Below, piece by piece: positions 6,310-6,813 of a stretch of DNA of 6,813 bases. Source of the DNA: CBDUUP01 sp965370435 (GTDB lineage: Bacteria > Chloroflexota > Anaerolineae > Anaerolineales > UBA11579); the NCBI GenBank assembly GCA_965370435.1, contig CBDUUP010000252.1, positions 1-6,813 of the forward strand. The letters run 5' to 3'. Both the position numbers and the translations under genes were made by a program. The notes under the pieces are model-generated. The model was given only the letters and a program-made list of their open reading frames with translations. It was not told the origin of the DNA and ran no database searches. Position 1 is the first letter of the stretch, and every line of letters starts with the position of its first letter.

Positions 6310-6813
6310 CTATTTGCGTCTCTCCATGAGATATAGGCGTCGTTGGGAGTCTTTAATAGATTCTGCCGCCTGGATGTTGAATCGTTCCCCAAAGGCGGCT
6401 TCAAACCCCACCGCGGTGTAATCGGGGAAGATGTCCTCCCGACTCGCCAGCAAGCGCTGTACCTGGGAATCGGCCTTGGGGACAAACTCGACGATCAGCC
6501 ACCGCCCCAGGTCGGCGAAGAAGTCCGCCAACTGCGGCAGGGGGACGTTGTTGGCGATAGCCAGATGGTGAATAAGGGCCAACGCCATGACCGCCTCGGC
6601 TGGAGCGCGCTCCAGCAGGGAGTTGCGCTCCCGGTTGTGCCAGCCGATGTTAGGGCTGGGGTTGGTCAGATCCATCAGCAGGGGCAGCAGGTGGGTCTCA
6701 TTATTCGCGGCGCAGTCGAGGTAATTTTTCTCCACCGCGCCGGGGTCTACGTCGAAGGCCAGGGTGGGAATCCCCCCCTGGCTGGCGATCCGGCTGAACA
6801 GCCCCGTGTTTGC
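6310..6813 (-). CDS. Class I SAM-dependent methyltransferase, C-terminal part (5' end outside the window)
   Basis: The frame is open to the window edge and gives 167 residues. It begins in ANTGLFSRIA, the tail of a glycine-rich SAM-binding motif of the GANTGxFS form. TLAFDVDPGAVEKNY follows, with an acidic residue at the end of the second strand for the SAM ribose. Later come LLMDLTNPSPNIGW, ERAPAEAVMALALIHHLAIANNVP (motif IV region) and LIVEFVPKADSQVQRLLASREDIFPDY. The apparent start at 6735 is a GTG inside the conserved run (GAVEKNY), so it is internal. The N-terminal half and the first part of motif I are missing. The acceptor is unknown. The gene ends at TAG 6312-6310, touching or overlapping the downstream membrane gene, which suggests an operon and a shared envelope role. 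Confidence 0.85.
   Translation of the reverse strand, partial: ANTGLFSRIASQGGIPTLAFDVDPGAVEKNYLDCAANNETHLLPLLMDLTNPSPNIGWHNRERNSLLERAPAEAVMALALIHHLAIANNVPLPQLADFFADLGRWLIVEFVPKADSQVQRLLASREDIFPDYTAVGFEAAFGERFNIQAAESIKDSQRRLYLMERRK
6311..6325 (-). promoter_or_regulatory. Ribosome binding site pointing to an ATA start of the sulfatase-like gene
   Basis: GGAGAG (6325-6320) lies 6 nt before ATA (6313-6311), in frame with the sulfatase-like gene and overlapping the TAG stop of the methyltransferase (ATAG). No ATG, GTG or TTG lies in this frame between the upstream stop at 6355 and the TTG at 6277. The peptide from ATA continues in a positive-charge-then-helix pattern typical of the first membrane segment. 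Confidence 0.45.

Noticed and set aside
6310..6735. Complete small methyltransferase gene starting at 6735
   Set aside because: The codon at 6735 is an internal GTG within a conserved SAM-binding stretch, and the frame is open to the window edge with more of the fold upstream.

Overview
The window is GC-rich and every supportable gene is on the minus strand, so transcription runs from high to low coordinates. The protein families suggest an environmental member of the Chloroflexota (Anaerolineae-like). They are a surface protein with FG-GAP_2 repeats, an SdrD_B-type domain and a long Thr/Pro/Asp stalk, a membrane-anchored sulfatase-fold protein paired with a small methyltransferase, and a dimethylglycine/sarcosine dehydrogenase-like demethylase. 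The assignment is inference from family resemblance; no marker gene or rRNA is present.

Layout in transcription order: (1) 6813-6310, the 3' part of a class I SAM-dependent methyltransferase, cut by the window edge. (2) 6277-4778, an integral membrane alkaline-phosphatase-superfamily (sulfatase-like) protein, probably co-transcribed with (1). Its true start may be an unusual ATA codon at 6313 that overlaps the methyltransferase stop. (3) 4777-4590, a non-coding gap with a cluster of palindromes followed by a promoter-like region. (4) 4589-2109, an 826-aa FAD-dependent oxidoreductase fused to a GcvT-like folate-binding module, a probable folate-linked N-demethylase, closed by a clear intrinsic terminator. 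(5) 2108-1858, a regulatory gap with a perfect 18-nt palindrome, that terminator, a sigma-70-like promoter and a GC-rich 5'-UTR hairpin. (6) 1857-1, a secreted or surface beta-propeller protein that runs off the window. Its reading frame is broken by one extra A in an A8 tract at 956-963.

The methyltransferase and the sulfatase-fold protein may act together on a cell-envelope polymer or lipid. The demethylase looks like a stand-alone catabolic gene for glycine-betaine-type methylamines. The propeller protein is an independent export unit. I found no CRISPR array, mobile element, tRNA or rRNA, and no evidence for a new multi-gene system. The most notable points are the homopolymer frameshift in a gene that otherwise encodes exactly seven propeller blades, the possible AUA start, and the palindrome-rich intergenic sequence.
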